The notes: generated by a model not told the origin, from the sequence alone. A stretch of 64,000 nt of DNA from Trueperaceae bacterium (GCA_011389865.1 JAABTL010000005.1:62001-126000), one strand, 5' to 3'. Positions 46,420 through 55,832 are shown, counted from the first letter of the stretch. Translations and numbers: made by a program.

Positions 46420-47544
46420 TCAGTCGATCACCAGCAGGTCGCGGAAGCCCGTCGTCAGCGGCTCACCGCCGTCCGGCCGCACGACCACGACGTCCTCGAC
46501 GCGTGCCGAGAAGGTGTCGAAGCGCGTGATGCTCGGCTCGACCGTGAACAGCATGCCCTCCCGCAGCGGCGTGTCGTCACCCGCCGTCAGGAACGGCGGC
46601 TCGTGGACGTCGAGGCCGATGGCGTGACCGAGGCGGTGGCGGAACGCCTCGCCGTGGCCCGCCTCCGCGATCACCGCGCGCGCCGCCCGGTCGGCGTCGG
46701 CCGCCGTCGCGCGCCCGGCGCGCAGCGCGGCGATGCCGGCCGCCTGGGACGCCATCACCAGGCCGAACGCCTCCAGGTAGCTCGCTTCGGGCTCGCCGAA
46801 GAACACGGTGCGTCCGAAGTCGTAGCAGTAGCCATCGAGGATCGCACCGAAGTCGAACAGGATCGACACCGGCGGCGTCAGCTCACGCCTCCAGGTGACC
46901 TCGCGCTGGCCGAAGAGCAGCGGGTGGTGCGGCCCGGAGGTGTAGAGCGAGGTCGTGAACGAGGGCCCCAGCGAGCCGTGGCGGCGCAGCTGGTGGTCGA
47001 CCTCGGTGACGACGTCGAGCTCGGTCATCCCGTGCTCGAGCCGCGCCAGGACGTCGGCGAAGGCCGCCTCGGTGACCTGGCCGGCCCGACGCATGACCTC
47101 GATCTCCTCGCCGGACTTGACGACCCGCAGCGGGCGTAGGAGGTCGGAGGCCGACAGGAAGGACGCGTCGGGCAGCAGCGCCTGCAGGGCGCTGACGGTC
47201 GAGCCGTGGGTGGCGTCGCCGATCGCGATGCGCGGTCGCTGCGGCAGCCCGAACGCCTGCAGGAAGCCGCGCACCATCGCCGCGGGGTCGTCGTGGTCCT
47301 GCAGCACGTGCAGTTGGACGTCGTCCGTGCCCGCGACGCCGCCGAACTCCGCCGTCATGCGCGGCAGGGCCAGCAGAGGCATCCCGCTGGGCGGGAACCA
47401 GCCGCCCTCGAGCCAGGCGCCCGGGTGCAGCACCGACCCGAAGTTGGGGATGTCGCGCGGCACGCCCGTGAGGTACTGCAGGTCGGCCGAGCGGGGGAAG
47501 AACGCCAGGTCCGCCGCCCCCGCCAAGCGCTCCTGGAAGGCCAT
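46420..47544 (-). CDS. M24-family Xaa-Pro peptidase
   Basis: A 374-residue metallopeptidase with an N-terminal creatinase-like domain (DLAFFPRSADLQYLTGVPRD) and a pita-bread catalytic domain. Metal ligands are expected in ILFDFGAILDGYCYDFGRTVFFG (two Asp), GHAIGLDVHEPPFL (His), FTVEPSI (Glu) and ARVEDVVVV (Glu). It probably removes residues before proline or cleaves Xaa-Pro dipeptides. It is divergent from a peptide-uptake operon, which fits a role in using imported peptides. ATG at 47544 is used, but TTG at 47565 would add seven residues (LTYEQRR) that also look native. The 125-base divergent spacer is comparatively AT-rich (TAAGTATACG). Confidence 0.85.
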   Translation of the reverse strand: MAFQERLAGAADLAFFPRSADLQYLTGVPRDIPNFGSVLHPGAWLEGGWFPPSGMPLLALPRMTAEFGGVAGTDDVQLHVLQDHDDPAAMVRGFLQAFGLPQRPRIAIGDATHGSTVSALQALLPDASFLSASDLLRPLRVVKSGEEIEVMRRAGQVTEAAFADVLARLEHGMTELDVVTEVDHQLRRHGSLGPSFTTSLYTSGPHHPLLFGQREVTWRRELTPPVSILFDFGAILDGYCYDFGRTVFFGEPEASYLEAFGLVMASQAAGIAALRAGRATAADADRAARAVIAEAGHGEAFRHRLGHAIGLDVHEPPFLTAGDDTPLREGMLFTVEPSITRFDTFSARVEDVVVVRPDGGEPLTTGFRDLLVID

Positions 47545-47669
47545 CCGTCGCTGCTCGTACGTCAAGGGAACCCACCACCGTTTCGTGCTATCTTCACTGC
47601 TGCACGCGTAAGTATACGTTCGCCGTGCCCGTCCCCGCTCGCCGACGCCAGGACCCGAGGAGAACCGAG

Positions 47670-49262
47670 ATGAACCTGAAGCCCGCCGCATCCACGCGCG
47701 CCATCGGGGCGCTGTTCCTGGGGGCCGTCCTCGTGCTGGCCCTCGTGGGCACGAGCCACGCCCAGGAGACCATCGTCATCGGCCACGCGGAGATCACCGA
47801 GGCCTACGATCCCGCGCACGCCTTCAACCCGACCAGCGGCATGGTCAACCGCATCGCGTACGACACCCTGGTCACCTTCCCCGACGCCGACGCCAGCGCG
47901 ATCGAGCCGCTGCTCGCGACCTCGTGGACGATCTCCGACGACGGCCTGACCTACACCTTCACGCTGCGCGAGGGCGTCACCTTCGTCGACGGCAGCCCCC
48001 TGACCGCCGAGGACGTGGTGTTCTCGTTCGAGCGCCTGAAGAACGTCCAGGCCCAGCCGTCGTTCCTGGCCGACCCGATCGCCTCGCTCGAGGCCATCGA
48101 TGCCGGCACCGTGGCCATCACGCTGACCGCCGTGCGGCCCTCGTTCCTCGCCGAGCTCGCCAACACGGCCTTCTCCGTGACCCACGCCGCCACCGTCCGC
48201 GCGAACGGCGGCACCGACGCCGCGGACGCCGCCGAGAGCGACGCGGCCCAGGCGTACCTCAACCAGACCTCCGCCGGTACCGGCCCCTACGTCCTGGAGA
48301 GCTGGTCGCCGCAGGACCGGACCGTCCTGGTCCGCAACCCCGACTACTGGGGCGAGGCCCCCTTCTTCGATCGCGTCATCATCGTCAACATCCCCGAGGC
48401 GGCCACCCAGCGCGTGGCGCTGGTGGCCGGCAACGTCGACCTGGCGACGGACCTCACCCCCGACCAGGTGGTCGCGCTCGAGGGTGAAGACGACATCGGC
48501 ATCTACCTCGGCCCCGGCCGCTGGACCCACTTCCTGCTCATGAACCGCGACCCCGAGGTCGGCGGCCCGATGGCCGACCCGCTCGTCGCGCAGGCCGTGC
48601 GGCTCGCGCTCGACTACCAGGGCTACCGCGACCTGTGGGCCGGCAGCGTCACGCCGGGCAGCAACATGTGGGTCGGCCTGGCCGGCGCCTACGGCCAGGA
48701 TCAGGCGCTGGAACGCGACCTCGACCGCGCCCGCGCCCTGATGGCCGAGGCCGGCTACGCCGACGGCTTCGAGGTCACCATGCACTACGCGGACCTCACC
48801 TGGGCCGGCGTCAGCCTCAGCACCAACGCGCAGAAGATCCAGGCGGACCTCGCCGACATCGGCATCACCGTGCGCCTGCTGCCCAGCGAGGTGCAGGTGG
48901 CGCTCGAGGGCTACCGCAACGGCACCCAGGGCTTCGGCTACTGGTTCTGGGGCCCCGACAAGCTCGACCCCGTCGACTTCCTCGAGTTCCTGCCCGGCGG
49001 TAAGGTCGCCGGTGAGCGCGCCCGCTGGATGCCGGAGATGATCGACGAGGCGACCCGCGCCCTGATCGCGCGGGCCGGCGTGGAGACCGACGCCGACGAG
49101 CGGATGGCGATCTTCTCGCAGCTGCAGGACTACGCCCAGCAGGACAGCGCCTTCGCGCCGTTCAGCGTGCCGGCCGTCCAGACGGCCTTCCGCGCCGACA
49201 TCGAGGGCTACGTCTGGCACCCTCAGTGGGGCCTCGACATCGCCCTGCTGAGCAGGAAGTAA
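47670..49262 (+). CDS. Peptide/oligosaccharide ABC transporter substrate-binding protein (family 5)
   Basis: A 530-residue DppA/OppA-like binding protein. The signal peptide ends VGTSHAQ at about residue 29. The mature part has the family-5 pattern: YDTLVTFPDADASAIEPLLATSWTISDDGLTYTFTLREGVTFVDGSPLTAEDVVFSFERL, then GTGPYVLESWSPQDRTVLVRNPDYW. No lipobox Cys is present. GAGGAG lies just upstream of the ATG. It starts an operon with two permeases but no ATPases. Ligand may be a peptide, given the divergent Xaa-Pro peptidase, but family-5 proteins also bind oligosaccharides and opines. Confidence 0.88.
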   Translation: MNLKPAASTRAIGALFLGAVLVLALVGTSHAQETIVIGHAEITEAYDPAHAFNPTSGMVNRIAYDTLVTFPDADASAIEPLLATSWTISDDGLTYTFTLREGVTFVDGSPLTAEDVVFSFERLKNVQAQPSFLADPIASLEAIDAGTVAITLTAVRPSFLAELANTAFSVTHAATVRANGGTDAADAAESDAAQAYLNQTSAGTGPYVLESWSPQDRTVLVRNPDYWGEAPFFDRVIIVNIPEAATQRVALVAGNVDLATDLTPDQVVALEGEDDIGIYLGPGRWTHFLLMNRDPEVGGPMADPLVAQAVRLALDYQGYRDLWAGSVTPGSNMWVGLAGAYGQDQALERDLDRARALMAEAGYADGFEVTMHYADLTWAGVSLSTNAQKIQADLADIGITVRLLPSEVQVALEGYRNGTQGFGYWFWGPDKLDPVDFLEFLPGGKVAGERARWMPEMIDEATRALIARAGVETDADERMAIFSQLQDYAQQDSAFAPFSVPAVQTAFRADIEGYVWHPQWGLDIALLSRK

Positions 49263-49282
49263 GGCCCCGAAGATTAGCGACC

Positions 49283-49310
49283 GGGGGGCGGGCCACGGGC
49301 CCGCTCCCCC
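49283..49310 (+). terminator. Stem-loop between binding-protein and permease genes
   Basis: GGGGGGCGGGCC and GGCCCGCTCCCCC form a ~12-bp stem (one G-T pair) with a very short loop, between the stop of the binding-protein gene and the first permease. Likely sets a lower level for the permeases. Confidence 0.6.
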
Positions 49311-49337
49311 CTCCCGCGTCCCCACGACGGATCCCCG

Positions 49338-50357
49338 ATGCCCCTGTACCAGTACATCGTCCGGCGCGTCCTCTTCGCCATCCCGCTGGTGCTCGGGATC
49401 ACCGTCGTCGCCTTCCTGATCGCCAACGCCATCCCGGCGGACCCGATCAACGCCAACCTGCCGCAGAGCGCGCTCAACAACGAGCGGCTGGTCGCGGCGT
49501 TCCGTGAGAAGTGGGGGCTGGACCAGCCCCTCCACGTCCAGTACCTCACCTACCTCGGGAACCTGCTGCAGGGCGACATGGGCGTCTCCATCCGCACGAA
49601 CCAGCCCGTGCTCGACGACATCCGGCAGTTCCTCCCGGCCACCGTCGAGCTCGCCACCACCTCGATCCTCGTGGGGCTGCTGCTGGGCGTGAGCTTCGGC
49701 ATCGTGTCCGCGGTGTGGCGCAACTCGCCGGTCGACTACCTGGTGCGCGTCCTCGCGCTGATCGGCGTCAGCTTCCCCGTCTTCCTGCTGGCACTCATCG
49801 GCCTCTCGGTGCTGCACGCGCAGCTCGGCTGGACCGCCGGACCGGGTCGGCTCGGCTTCCTGGTGAGCCGGCCGCCGCACGTGACCGGGCTCTACACCGT
49901 CGACGCGCTGCTGGCGGGCCAGTGGGCCACCCTGCGTGACGCCCTGTGGCACCTGGTGCTCCCGAGCCTGGTGCTCGGCATGTACGTCTCCGGCATCATC
50001 GCGCGCATCACGCGCTCGTCGCTGCTCGAGGTCCTGAGCAGCGACTACATCCGCACCGCGCGGGCGAAGGGCCAGCGCGAGGCCTTCGTCATCCTGCGCC
50101 ACGGGCTCTCGAACGCCCTCATCCCCGTCGTCACGCTGCTCGGCGTGCTCTACGGCAACCTGCTCGCCGGCGCGGTGCTGACCGAGGCGATCTTCGCCTG
50201 GCCCGGCATCGGGCGCTACGCCTACCGGGCGTCGACCTCGCAGGACTTCCCCGCCATCATGGGCGTGAGCATGCTCATCGCCTTCATCTACGTGGTGGCG
50301 AACTTCATCGTCGACTTCCTGTACTTCTTCATCGACCCCAGGATCCGGTACGCGTGA
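49338..50357 (+). CDS. Peptide ABC transporter permease, DppB type
   Basis: A 339-residue inner-membrane permease of the Dpp/Opp class. The N-terminus YQYIVRRVLFAIPLVLGITVVAFLIANAIPADP is the usual first helix with the lead-in charge cluster. About six helices follow. The ATPase-docking loop is SSDYIRTARAKGQREAFVILRHGLSNALIPVVTLLG, and VLTEAIFAWPGIGRYAYRAS follows it. The stop overlaps the next gene by four bases. It pairs with the DppC-type subunit, and ATPase subunits (DppD/F) must come from another locus. Confidence 0.92.
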   Translation: MPLYQYIVRRVLFAIPLVLGITVVAFLIANAIPADPINANLPQSALNNERLVAAFREKWGLDQPLHVQYLTYLGNLLQGDMGVSIRTNQPVLDDIRQFLPATVELATTSILVGLLLGVSFGIVSAVWRNSPVDYLVRVLALIGVSFPVFLLALIGLSVLHAQLGWTAGPGRLGFLVSRPPHVTGLYTVDALLAGQWATLRDALWHLVLPSLVLGMYVSGIIARITRSSLLEVLSSDYIRTARAKGQREAFVILRHGLSNALIPVVTLLGVLYGNLLAGAVLTEAIFAWPGIGRYAYRASTSQDFPAIMGVSMLIAFIYVVANFIVDFLYFFIDPRIRYA

Positions 50358-51226
50358 TCGCGCCCGTCGCCACGCCCCAGGTCGTCTCCAACTCCGGCGC
50401 GCGTCGGCGCCTGCGGCAGCTCCGACGGCAGCCCGCGGTGATCGCCGGGCTCGTGGTCATCGTCGCCTGGTTCGCGCTCGCGGCGCTCGCGCCGGTGCTG
50501 GCGCCCTACGAGCCGCTCGAGCAGAACATCCTGCAGCGCCTGCAGCCGCCGAACGAGACCTACCTCCTCGGCACCGACGAGCTGGGCCGCGACGTGCTCA
50601 GCCGCGTGCTCCACGGGGGCCGCATCACCATCCCCGCGGGCCTCGCCGTCGTGGTCATCAACAGCATCATCGGCTGGCTGGTCGGCGCGGTGGCCGGCTT
50701 CGCGGGGCGCGTCTGGGACGAGGTCATGATGCGCGTGACCGAGCTGTTCATGGCGTTCCCGACGATCATCCTGGCGATGGCCGTCACCGCCGCGTTGGGG
50801 CCGGAGATCCGCAACGCCGTCCTGGCGCTCATCATCGTCCGCTGGACGAACTACGCGCGCCTGACCCGCGGGCTGATCATCGAGGCGAAGACGCACGAGT
50901 ACGTCGACGCCGCCCGCGCCCTGGGCGCCAAGAACCCGTACCTGCTGTTCAAGACGTTGCTGCCGAACACGATCGCGCCCGTCGTCGTCTACGGCTCGCT
51001 CGACATCGGCAACGCCATCCTGCTCTTCGCCGGCCTCAGCTTCCTGGGCCTCGGGCCCGAGCCCTCCTCCCCCGAGTGGGGGCGGATGATCTCGATCGGC
51101 ATCAACTTCTTCGACCAGTGGTGGATGTGGCTGTTCCCCGGCCTGGCCATCGCCAGCCTCGTCATGGCCTTCAACTTCATCGGCGACGGCCTGCGCGACA
51201 TGCTCGACCCGCGGACGCGGGTGTAG
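50354..51226 (+). CDS. Peptide ABC transporter permease, DppC type
   Basis: A 290-residue partner permease. A short cytoplasmic N-terminus with RRRLRQLRRQPAVIAGLVVIVAW precedes helix 1. LGTDELGRDVLSRVLHGGRITIPAGLAVV is the conserved OppC/DppC block, and HEYVDAARALGAKNPYLLFKTLLPN is the docking loop. AGLSFLGLGPEPSSPEWGRMI and FNFIGDGLRDMLDPR end the protein in canonical fashion. GTG start overlaps the DppB stop (GTGA). It is the last gene of the operon. Confidence 0.92.
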   Translation: MIAPVATPQVVSNSGARRRLRQLRRQPAVIAGLVVIVAWFALAALAPVLAPYEPLEQNILQRLQPPNETYLLGTDELGRDVLSRVLHGGRITIPAGLAVVVINSIIGWLVGAVAGFAGRVWDEVMMRVTELFMAFPTIILAMAVTAALGPEIRNAVLALIIVRWTNYARLTRGLIIEAKTHEYVDAARALGAKNPYLLFKTLLPNTIAPVVVYGSLDIGNAILLFAGLSFLGLGPEPSSPEWGRMISIGINFFDQWWMWLFPGLAIASLVMAFNFIGDGLRDMLDPRTRV

Positions 51227-51236
51227 CCGCCCAACC

Positions 51237-51253
51237 GGCGCCGTCTGCCGGCC
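51237..51253 (+). repeat. 17-bp direct repeat, left copy, beside the alpha/beta hydrolase gene
   Basis: GGCGCCGTCTGCCGGCC occurs here and again at 52308-52324, in the same orientation, flanking the hydrolase gene. Sequence after each copy is loosely alike (TCGCG, CGAAC, CGCCCC). Confidence 0.7.
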
Positions 51254-51280
51254 CGTCGCGGCCGAACTCGCTCGCCCCGC

Positions 51281-52240
51281 CTACCGCCCGAAGTGCGCCT
51301 CCAGGAACCCGAGCACCCGCGCCGCGTACGCGGCATCCTCCAGCGGCCGCAGGAAGCCGTCGTCCTCGACCATCAGGTGGAGGTCGCCGTCGCGGACCCA
51401 CGTCTCGACCTGCGGCGGCGCGGCAGCGACCAGGCGCTCGAAGCTGGCGAAGGGCACCTGCGTGTCGCCGCGCGAGTGCATCAGCAGCGCGGGCCGGTCG
51501 CCCAGGCGGGCGATCTGGGTCGTCGGGACCACGTGCCGCAGGTCGAAGCCGTACTTCAGCCCGGTATAGAGCCGCACGAACGCGCGCTGCAGCGTCGCGA
51601 CCGGTTCGGGGACCCCCATGTTGTCGACGAACACGTCCGCCCACGACGAGAAGGCGGACAGGCTGACGACGGCGGCGATGTCGGGCGTGAGGCCGGCGGC
51701 ATTGATCGCCGTCGCGCCGCCGAGCGACAGGCCGTAGGCGACGATCGGCGCCTCCCGGTAGTCGGGATGCGCGCGGAGGAAGGCGACGGCCGCCTGCACG
51801 TCGCGGGGCTCCTCGAAGCCGAGCGCGATGCGCGTGCCGCCGCTCTCGCCATGCGCCCGCATCTCGACCAGCAGCGACGCGTAGCCCTGGGCCCGCAGCA
51901 TCGCGGCGTGACCGAAGAACGCGGTGACCGACGGGCGGTGCGTTCCGGAGAGGAAGACGACCACCGCCTTCGGGGCCTCGACGGGGACGAGGTCGGCGAC
52001 GAGATCGATGCCGTCGGACGTCGTCAGCGTCACCCGCTCCGAGGCCATCGCGTGGTCGCCGGCGGTCCAGACGCGGTCGAACGCGACGTGGCCGTCGACC
52101 ATCGGGTTCGTGATCAGCGGTGGGATCACCGCCAGCACACCGAGGAACACGACCAGGGCGGCGAGCAGGCCGCCGGCGATCCAGGCGATGCGGCGCCTGC
52201 GCCGCCGATCGGGTCGTGTGCGCTCCGCGTTCGCGTCCAT
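51281..52240 (-). CDS. Membrane-anchored alpha/beta hydrolase
   Basis: A 319-residue protein with an Arg-rich N-terminus (RPDRRRRRRIAW) and one membrane helix (~22-44), then an extracytoplasmic alpha/beta-hydrolase domain. The nucleophile elbow is GLSLGG (Ser), the oxyanion region VVFLSGTHRPS, the acid probably in LLMHSRGDTQVPFASF, and the His in DGDLHLM. This is the pattern of small esterases and peptidases of the prolyl-oligopeptidase-like type. Substrate unknown. Two ATGs (52252 and 52240) are possible, and the second was chosen because GGAGCGGAAC precedes it. A 17-bp direct repeat flanks the gene. Confidence 0.82.
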   Translation of the reverse strand: MDANAERTRPDRRRRRRIAWIAGGLLAALVVFLGVLAVIPPLITNPMVDGHVAFDRVWTAGDHAMASERVTLTTSDGIDLVADLVPVEAPKAVVVFLSGTHRPSVTAFFGHAAMLRAQGYASLLVEMRAHGESGGTRIALGFEEPRDVQAAVAFLRAHPDYREAPIVAYGLSLGGATAINAAGLTPDIAAVVSLSAFSSWADVFVDNMGVPEPVATLQRAFVRLYTGLKYGFDLRHVVPTTQIARLGDRPALLMHSRGDTQVPFASFERLVAAAPPQVETWVRDGDLHLMVEDDGFLRPLEDAAYAARVLGFLEAHFGR

Positions 52241-52307
52241 GTTCCGCTCCATCCCGACCCAGGCGTCGGGTGGCCGTGGTCTCCCCCACACTAGTCCCTG
52301 GGGGGCG

Positions 52308-52324
52308 GGCGCCGTCTGCCGGCC
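52308..52324 (+). repeat. 17-bp direct repeat, right copy
   Basis: GGCGCCGTCTGCCGGCC, identical to 51237-51253, located between the hydrolase start and the phosphofructokinase start. Confidence 0.7.
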
Positions 52325-52401
52325 ATCGCGTCGTCGCGAACAGCGCCCCCTCGACCCCGTGACGCGCAACAATGGGGCTCGGAAGAACGGAGGTCTCGAC
52401 C

Positions 52402-53547
52402 ATGCGATTTGGCATCCTCACCGGCGGGGGCGACGTCCCCGGCCTGAACCCTTGCATCAAAGCGGTCGTCTACCGGCTCACCGAGGCCGGGCACGAGGTC
52501 ACCGGCATCCGGCGCGGCTGGGGCGGCCTGACCGCCACCGACCCGGACGACACCGAGAGCGTGATGATGCACCTCATGCCCCTCACCCGTGGCAACGTGC
52601 GCACGGTGGACCGCTCCGGCGGCACCTTCCTGCACTCCTCGCGCACCAACCCGTCGAAGGTCAAGGGGGACAAGGTCCCCGCGTTCCTCGCCGACCAGTA
52701 CCCCGGAGAGGGGCCGCACGACCTCACGCCCCACGTGATCCGCGTCCTCGAGAGCCAGGGCATCGAGGCCCTCATCCCCATCGGCGGCGACGACACGCTC
52801 TCGTACGGCCTACACCTGCACAACGCGGGCTTCCCCGTCATCGCCATCCCCAAGACCATGGACAACGACGTCTACGGCACCGATTACGCGTTGGGCTTCT
52901 CCACCGCCGTGACCCGAGGCGTCCAGTTCATCCACAACCTGCGCACCTCCGCCGGCTCGCACGAGCGGATCGCCGTCGTCGAGTTGTTCGGCCGCTACAG
53001 CGGCGACACCTCGCTGATCACCGCCTACCTCTCCGGCGTGGACCGCGCGATCATCTCCGAGGTCCCCTTCGACGTCGACAGGCTCGCGCAGTTGCTCCTG
53101 GAGGACAAGGCCAGCAACCCCTCGAGCTACTCCATGGTGACGATCTCCGAGGGCGCCCGGCTGGCCGACGGCGACATGGTGCTGCGCGGCGAGGCCGACG
53201 CCTACGGGCACCGCAAGCTGGGCGGCATCGGCGCGCTCACGGCCGAACTGATCAAGGAGCGGACCGGGCAGGACATGATCTACCAGCAGGTGGGCTACCT
53301 CATGCGCTCGGGGGCGCCGGACTCGCTCGACCTGATGGTCGCCACCAACTACGGGGTGATGGCCGCCGACCTCGGCATCGAGGGCCAGTCGGGAAGGATG
53401 GTCGCGCTGCAGGGCGGGAAGTACACCCACGTGCCCATCTCGATCACCGGCGAGGGCCTCAAGCGCGTCGACGTCGACGAGCTCTACGACGTCGAGACCT
53501 ACCGGCCGAAGGTGCGCGCGATGCTCGGGAAGCCGATGTTCCTGTAG
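52402..53547 (+). CDS. 6-phosphofructokinase with PPi-type active-site residues
   Basis: A 381-residue PfkA-superfamily enzyme: [21 protein letters not shown] at the N-terminus, RGWGGL, then [10 protein letters not shown] and [20 protein letters not shown]. Two positions set the phosphoryl donor. The residue after GGD is Asp131 rather than Gly, and PKTMDND has Lys151 rather than Gly. In characterised enzymes Asp plus Lys favours pyrophosphate over ATP. It should therefore phosphorylate fructose 6-phosphate reversibly with PPi. GGAGGT precedes the ATG at 52402. It is transcribed alone between two minus-strand genes. Confidence 0.85.
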   Translation: MRFGILTGGGDVPGLNPCIKAVVYRLTEAGHEVTGIRRGWGGLTATDPDDTESVMMHLMPLTRGNVRTVDRSGGTFLHSSRTNPSKVKGDKVPAFLADQYPGEGPHDLTPHVIRVLESQGIEALIPIGGDDTLSYGLHLHNAGFPVIAIPKTMDNDVYGTDYALGFSTAVTRGVQFIHNLRTSAGSHERIAVVELFGRYSGDTSLITAYLSGVDRAIISEVPFDVDRLAQLLLEDKASNPSSYSMVTISEGARLADGDMVLRGEADAYGHRKLGGIGALTAELIKERTGQDMIYQQVGYLMRSGAPDSLDLMVATNYGVMAADLGIEGQSGRMVALQGGKYTHVPISITGEGLKRVDVDELYDVETYRPKVRAMLGKPMFL

Positions 53548-53560
53548 GCGGGAGACGGCC

Positions 53561-54742
53561 TCAGCGCGCGGACGGCGTGCCGAACAGTTCCCGGAACGTC
53601 GCGAACAGTTCGCCCTTCGCCTCGAAACCGATCCCTGGCACCTCGGGTAGGCCGACGAAGCTCCCCTCCACCGGGTTGGCGTCGGCGAAGCCGCCGAACG
53701 GCCGGAAGACGTGGGGGTACGACTCGTTGCCGCCCAGGCCCAGCCCCGCGGCGATGCTGAGCGCGAACTGGTGGCCGCCGTGGGGAATGCAGCGGCGTGG
53801 CGACCAGCCGAGCTCACGCAGCGCGTCGAGCGTCCGCAGGTACTCCACCAGGCCGTAGGAGAGAACCGGGTCCATCTGCAGGACGTCGCGGTCGGGCCGC
53901 ATGCCGCCGTAGCGCAGCAAGTTGCGGGCGTCCTGCATGGAGAAGAGGTTCTCGCCGGTGGCCATGGGGCCCTCGTAGTGCCGGGCGAGCTCGGCCTGCA
54001 GCGCGTAGTCGAGCGGATCGCCTGCCTCCTCGTACCAGCGCAGTCCGTAGGGCTCGAGGGCACGGGCGTAGGCGATGGCCGTCTCGAGATCGAAGCGGCC
54101 GTTCGCGTCCACGGCCAGGCGCTCGCCAGATCCGACGACCTCGAGCACCGCCTCGATGCGGTCCAAGTCGGCGGCCAGGTCGGCGCCGCCGATCTTCATC
54201 TTCACGACGTCGTAGCCGAGGGCCAGGTAGCTCCGCATCTCGTCTTGGAGTTCCTGGGTGCCCTTGCCCGGGTAGTAGTAACCCCCCGCCGCGTAGACGA
54301 AGACCTTCTCGTCCACCTCGCCGCCGCGGTAGCGCTCGGCCAGTAGCCGGTGGAGGGGCTTCTCCTCGATCTTGGCGACCGCGTCCCAGACGGCCATATC
54401 GATCACGCCCACCGCCACCGAGCGCTCGCCGTGCCCGCCCGGCTTCTCGTTGCGCATGAGGTGGTCCCAGATCCGCGCTGGATCGAGGTTGTCGCCGGCA
54501 TCGTTCAGCAGGGCGGCAGGATCGGCCTCCAGGACCCGGGGGATGAAGCGCTCGCGCAGGAGGGCGCCCTGCGCGTAGCGTCCGTTGGAGTTGAACCCGT
54601 AGCCCACGACCGGCTCGCCATTCTTCAGCACGTCGGTCCGAACCGCGACGACCGACACCGTCATCTTGCTGAAGTCGACGTAGGCGTTCCGGATGTCTGA
54701 CGCGATCGACGCGGTGCGCTCCTGGATGTCGACGATGCGCAC
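53561..54742 (-). CDS. tarD: D-tartrate dehydratase (enolase superfamily)
   Basis: A 393-residue enolase-superfamily enzyme that closely follows the characterised Bradyrhizobium TarD pattern: SDIRNAYVDFSKMTVSVVAV, VVGYGFNSNGRYAQG, NEKPGGHGERSVAVGVIDMAVWDAVAKI and FVYAAGGYYYPGKG. Expected catalytic residues are K183 (KMKIGG), metal ligands D212, E239 and E264 (ATGEN), and H321 in CIPHGGHQ. It dehydrates D-tartrate to oxaloacetate. GTG start is two bases after the stop of the dehydrogenase gene. It is the last gene of the six-gene tartrate operon, giving the product directly to central metabolism. Confidence 0.92.
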   Translation of the reverse strand: MRIVDIQERTASIASDIRNAYVDFSKMTVSVVAVRTDVLKNGEPVVGYGFNSNGRYAQGALLRERFIPRVLEADPAALLNDAGDNLDPARIWDHLMRNEKPGGHGERSVAVGVIDMAVWDAVAKIEEKPLHRLLAERYRGGEVDEKVFVYAAGGYYYPGKGTQELQDEMRSYLALGYDVVKMKIGGADLAADLDRIEAVLEVVGSGERLAVDANGRFDLETAIAYARALEPYGLRWYEEAGDPLDYALQAELARHYEGPMATGENLFSMQDARNLLRYGGMRPDRDVLQMDPVLSYGLVEYLRTLDALRELGWSPRRCIPHGGHQFALSIAAGLGLGGNESYPHVFRPFGGFADANPVEGSFVGLPEVPGIGFEAKGELFATFRELFGTPSAR

Positions 54743-54744
54743 GG

Positions 54745-55806
54745 CTACCCGACCAGCTGCGCGACGACGGCGTCGGTGACATCGGAGGTACGGGCGTTGC
54801 CACCCAGGTCGGGGGTCAGCACGTCACCGCTCGCCGTGACCTCCTCGATCGCCCGCATGACCGCGGCGGCGGCGGCGGGCTGCTGGAGGTGGTCGAGCAT
54901 CATGCTGGCGGACCAGAGCGTGGCGATCGGGTTGGCGATGCCCTTACCGGCGATGTCGGGCGCGGAACCGTGCACCGGTTCGAACATCGAGGGGTACTCG
55001 CGCTCTGGGTTGATGTTGGCCGAGGGAGCGATCCCGATGCCGCCGGCGACCGCGGGCCCGAGGTCGGAGAGGATGTCGCCGAACAGGTTGCTCCCTACGA
55101 CCACGTCGAACCAGTCGGGGTGCTGCACGAAGTGGGCGGTGAGGATGTCGATGTGGAACTTGTCGCTGCGGACGTCCGGGTACGCCTCCGCCATGAGCGC
55201 GAAGCGCTCGTCCCAGTACGGCATGGTGTGGATGATGCCGTTCGACTTGGTGGCCGAGGTCAGGTGCCGCTTCGGCCGACTGCGCGCGAGCTCGAAGGCG
55301 AAGCGCATGACGCGGTCGAGACCGTGCCGGGTGAACACCGTCTGCTGCACCGCCAGCTCCATCTCGGTGCCCTGGTAGAGCCGCCCGCCGATCTCGGAGT
55401 ACTCGCCCTCGACGTTCTCGCGGACGATGTAGAAGTCGATGTCGTCGGCGCTGCGGCCGGCCAGCGGCGAGGTCACGCCTTTCAGGAGGCGCGCCGGGCG
55501 CAGGTTGACGTACTGCTGGAAGCGGCGCCGGATCGGGATGAGGAGCCCCCACAGCGAGACGTGGTCGGGGACGCCCGGGTAGCCGACGGCGCCGAGGAAG
55601 ATGGCGTCGTGCCCTCTGAGCCGCTCGAGGCCGTCCTCGGGCATCATGCGGCCCGTCTTCGTGTAGTACTCGCAGCCCCAGGGGACCGTGTCCCACGAGA
55701 ACTGGATGTCGAACCTGGTGCCGACGGCCTCCAGGACACGGATGCCGGACGCGATGACCTCCGGTCCGATGCCGTCGCCCGGGATGACCGCGATGTCGTA
55801 CCGCAT
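54745..55806 (-). CDS. Tartrate dehydrogenase / D-malate dehydrogenase family enzyme
   Basis: A 353-residue beta-decarboxylating dehydrogenase of the isopropylmalate/isocitrate family. The NAD-binding start YDIAVIPGDGIGPEVIASGIRVLEAV is followed by YVNLRPARLLKGVTSPLAGR, FYIVRENVEGEYSEIGGRLYQGTEMELAVQ and SNLFGDILSDLGPAVAGGIGIAPSANI. The ENVEGEYSEIGGR block is typical of tartrate dehydrogenase (TtuC) and D-malate dehydrogenase (DmlA). Members oxidise L- or meso-tartrate, D-malate or related acids with NAD. Linkage to TarD and a TTT transporter favours tartrate. GGAGG precedes the ATG. Confidence 0.88.
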   Translation of the reverse strand: MRYDIAVIPGDGIGPEVIASGIRVLEAVGTRFDIQFSWDTVPWGCEYYTKTGRMMPEDGLERLRGHDAIFLGAVGYPGVPDHVSLWGLLIPIRRRFQQYVNLRPARLLKGVTSPLAGRSADDIDFYIVRENVEGEYSEIGGRLYQGTEMELAVQQTVFTRHGLDRVMRFAFELARSRPKRHLTSATKSNGIIHTMPYWDERFALMAEAYPDVRSDKFHIDILTAHFVQHPDWFDVVVGSNLFGDILSDLGPAVAGGIGIAPSANINPEREYPSMFEPVHGSAPDIAGKGIANPIATLWSASMMLDHLQQPAAAAAVMRAIEEVTASGDVLTPDLGGNARTSDVTDAVVAQLVG

Positions 55807-55832
55807 GGTTGCCTCCTGCGGGGGTCGAGGCG

